A program made the translations under genes and the position numbers. Below are positions 62,418 to 64,000 of a stretch of DNA of 64,000 bases, in pieces (the first letter of the stretch is position 1; each line of letters starts with the position of its first letter). The notes beneath the pieces were generated by a model that saw only the letters and a list, made by a program, of their open reading frames with translations, was not told the DNA's origin and did no database searches. The stretch is from an uncultured Flavobacteriaceae bacterium (GTDB lineage Bacteria; Bacteroidota; Bacteroidia; Flavobacteriales; Flavobacteriaceae). Where the stretch lies: the NCBI GenBank assembly GCA_947487895.1, contig CANKYF010000016.1, positions 62,001-126,000 on the forward strand. The letters are read 5' to 3'.

Positions 62418-63773
62418 ATGAATAATTTAAGTACAAGTAAGGCAACTAAAATAAACCTTACAGATTTTAAAACTGTGCAAATGCGCACATTCCATTTAAG
62501 TTGGATCGCATTCTTTTTATGTTTCTTTGGGTGGTTTGCTCACGCACCATTAATGAAATCTACAATTTCAGTAGATTTAGAATTAACCAAAGCACAAACA
62601 ACTTTAGCCTTTATAGCATCTGTAGGTGTTACTATTTTTGCACGTTTACTTATAGGACCTTTATGTGATAAAATTGGGCCAAGAAAAAGCTACGTATACC
62701 TATTAGTTTTTGGCGCCATAGCTGTTGCAGGATCTTCTTTTGCTAACACATGGGAAACTTATTTAATTTCTAGGTTAGCCATAGGTGTTATTGGAGCGTC
62801 TTTTGTAATTACACAGTACCATACATCTGTTATGTTTGCACCCAACGTCATTGGTATTGCTAATGCCACTACTGCTGGTTGGGGTAACCTTGGGGGAGGT
62901 GTAACTAATGCTACAATGCCATTAATTGCAGCAGGTGTAGCTGCACTTGGTTTAGCAGAAGCTACCGCATCTTGGAGAATTGCAATGTATGTTCCAGCTG
63001 CTATTATGTTACTTGTGGCATTTTTATACTGGAAATACACTACAGATTGTCCTAAAGGAAATTATGATGATTTACCAGAAGAGAGACCTCAAACTAAAAA
63101 AGGAGAAAAGGGGTTATTCTTAACTGCTGCTTCAGACAAACGCGTATGGGTTTTATTCTTAATGTATGCTGGTTGTTTTGGAATGGAATTGTTTGTAACG
63201 GGTAAAGCGTCTACATACTATCAAGAAAAATTTAGTTTAAGCCAGGAAACAGCTGGTTTTATAGTACTCTTCTTTGGAGCTATGAATCTATTTGCTCGTT
63301 CTACAGGTGGGTGGATTGCAGACAAGTTTGGTAAAAACTCTGGATTAAACGGAAGGGTAAAAATATTAGTATATGTAGTAGTGGCAGAAGGTATCGCTTT
63401 ATTATTGTTCTCTCAAATGGACTCGCTAGGTTTAGCTATTGCTTCTATGGTATTTTTCTCTTTATTTGTACAAATGGCAGAAGGAGCTACATACTCTGTA
63501 GTACCATTTATTAACAGAAAAGCATTAGGTGCCGTCTCTGGTATTGTAGGAGCAGGTGGTAATGTTGGAGCTGTATTATACGCACAATACTTATTAAGAA
63601 GTGGGTCTACTCTACAAGAGGCATTCTTTGCTTTTGGTTTTATAGTAGCAGCCGTAGGTTTCTTAGGTTTATTGGTTAAATTCTCTCCAGCAGAAGAGCA
63701 AGCTGCAAAAGACGAGCAAAAGAAAATAGAAGATTTACAAAAAGAAATTGATGCCACTAAAGCGGCAGCATAA
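62418..63773 (+). CDS. narK: NarK/NasA-type nitrate/nitrite MFS transporter
   Basis: A 451-residue inner-membrane major facilitator protein with 12 predicted helices. The two nitrate-signature segments are clear: ATTAGWGNLGGGVTN at 150-164 and GIVGAGGNVGA at 375-385. Arginines near the transport path, R76 (FARLLIG) and R294 (FARSTGGW), are retained. The C-terminal tail is charged and Ala-rich. It probably imports nitrate for assimilation. Reductase genes would be expected beyond the right edge. Confidence 0.93.
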   Translation: MNNLSTSKATKINLTDFKTVQMRTFHLSWIAFFLCFFGWFAHAPLMKSTISVDLELTKAQTTLAFIASVGVTIFARLLIGPLCDKIGPRKSYVYLLVFGAIAVAGSSFANTWETYLISRLAIGVIGASFVITQYHTSVMFAPNVIGIANATTAGWGNLGGGVTNATMPLIAAGVAALGLAEATASWRIAMYVPAAIMLLVAFLYWKYTTDCPKGNYDDLPEERPQTKKGEKGLFLTAASDKRVWVLFLMYAGCFGMELFVTGKASTYYQEKFSLSQETAGFIVLFFGAMNLFARSTGGWIADKFGKNSGLNGRVKILVYVVVAEGIALLLFSQMDSLGLAIASMVFFSLFVQMAEGATYSVVPFINRKALGAVSGIVGAGGNVGAVLYAQYLLRSGSTLQEAFFAFGFIVAAVGFLGLLVKFSPAEEQAAKDEQKKIEDLQKEIDATKAAA

Positions 63774-63798
63774 TTATTATTAAAATTGGTTAAATATT

Positions 63799-63832
63799 AA
63801 AAATCCTGTGAATGTAGATTCACAGGATTTTT
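63799..63832 (+). terminator. Rho-independent terminator after the nitrate transporter gene
   Basis: A perfect 15-base stem AAAAATCCTGTGAAT / ATTCACAGGATTTTT with a GTAG loop and T run. Confidence 0.92.
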
Positions 63833-64000
63833 TTGTTACTTCTATATCTCAAAATAGTATTTTTTAAAGGCTATATAAACTTGTTTATTACATTATTCTT
63901 TAGAACCAGGTCTACTATATAAAATAACTCCTAAATAGGTTGATGAAGGGAAAAAATGCATCAAGTATTTGTTCATTGTGCTCCCCAAAATAGAGGATCA

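Noticed and set aside
63880-64000. Minus-strand stop preceded by eight codons at the right edge, overlapping a 27-codon frame through ATGA
   Set aside because: Eight residues are too few to identify a gene end, and the small frame has no recognisable product. It may be the end of a gene beyond the window.

Overview
The window is an AT-rich stretch of a chromosome from the phylum Bacteroidota, almost certainly a marine member of the Flavobacteriaceae. The evidence is a type IX secretion (T9SS) component (PorZ), large surface proteins with T9SS type A C-terminal sorting domains, a SusC/SusD pair, DUF4270, DUF6646, DUF3157, DUF6786 and THC0290_0291 family proteins, an atpD-atpC pair standing apart from the other ATP synthase genes, and many upstream regions carrying the Bacteroidota -7 promoter element TAnnTTTG (15 exact matches listed here) with almost no Shine-Dalgarno sequences. 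Much of the window is core genome with short accessory stretches.

Layout. 1-3042: the N-terminal 1014 residues of a lectin-type surface protein that runs off the left edge. 3300-8062 (minus): radA, a serine-less esterase-like protein, a flippase-like membrane protein, panD and panC. 8253-17351 (plus): a half-size glycogen-synthase-like protein, a DUF4270 lipoprotein, glmS, then a TonB-dependent receptor paired with an SGNH-hydrolase lipoprotein. 17521-19397: atpD and atpC. 19472-29254: a polysaccharide/oligosaccharide utilisation locus (DUF6786 lipoprotein, TPR-LuxR regulator, SusC, SusD, glycan-binding lipoprotein) with no glycoside hydrolase in view. 29325-34990: an AraC regulator divergent from a cytochrome P450, ferredoxin, ferredoxin reductase, zinc alcohol dehydrogenase and esterase cassette, which matches the known arrangement for oxidative demethylation of 6-O-methyl-galactose from red-algal porphyran. 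34994-38243: an ArsC-like protein, a DinB-like protein, an outer-membrane protein and gdhA. 38369-43851: porZ, recO and a TonB receptor. 43865-49057: two paralogous T9SS surface proteins with different heads on the same stalk. 49135-51027: recX, DUF6646, JmjC-like cupin. 51247-57954: biotin genes bioB, a ketoacyl synthase, bioA, bioD and bioF, with an ATP-grasp gene on the other strand. 58074-62156: two DUF2975 proteins with an Xre regulator, DUF3157, a GNAT enzyme, umuC and umuD. 62418-63773: a NarK-type nitrate transporter.

How it fits together. The SusC/D locus would import a glycan fragment, and the neighbouring P450 cassette could strip a methyl ether from its sugars, with the dehydrogenase and esterase handling the released one-carbon or aldehyde product. 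PorZ serves the secretion route that the three large surface proteins depend on. The bio genes make biotin, and the embedded ketoacyl synthase is a candidate for the otherwise missing pimelate-chain step. The best regulatory signals are a pair of 17-bp imperfect palindromes flanking the DUF2975/Xre promoter, a 16-bp CRP/FNR-like palindrome plus a 28-bp inverted repeat at the nitrate transporter promoter, and 11-bp repeats in helical phase upstream of susC. No rRNA, tRNA, CRISPR array or transposase was seen.
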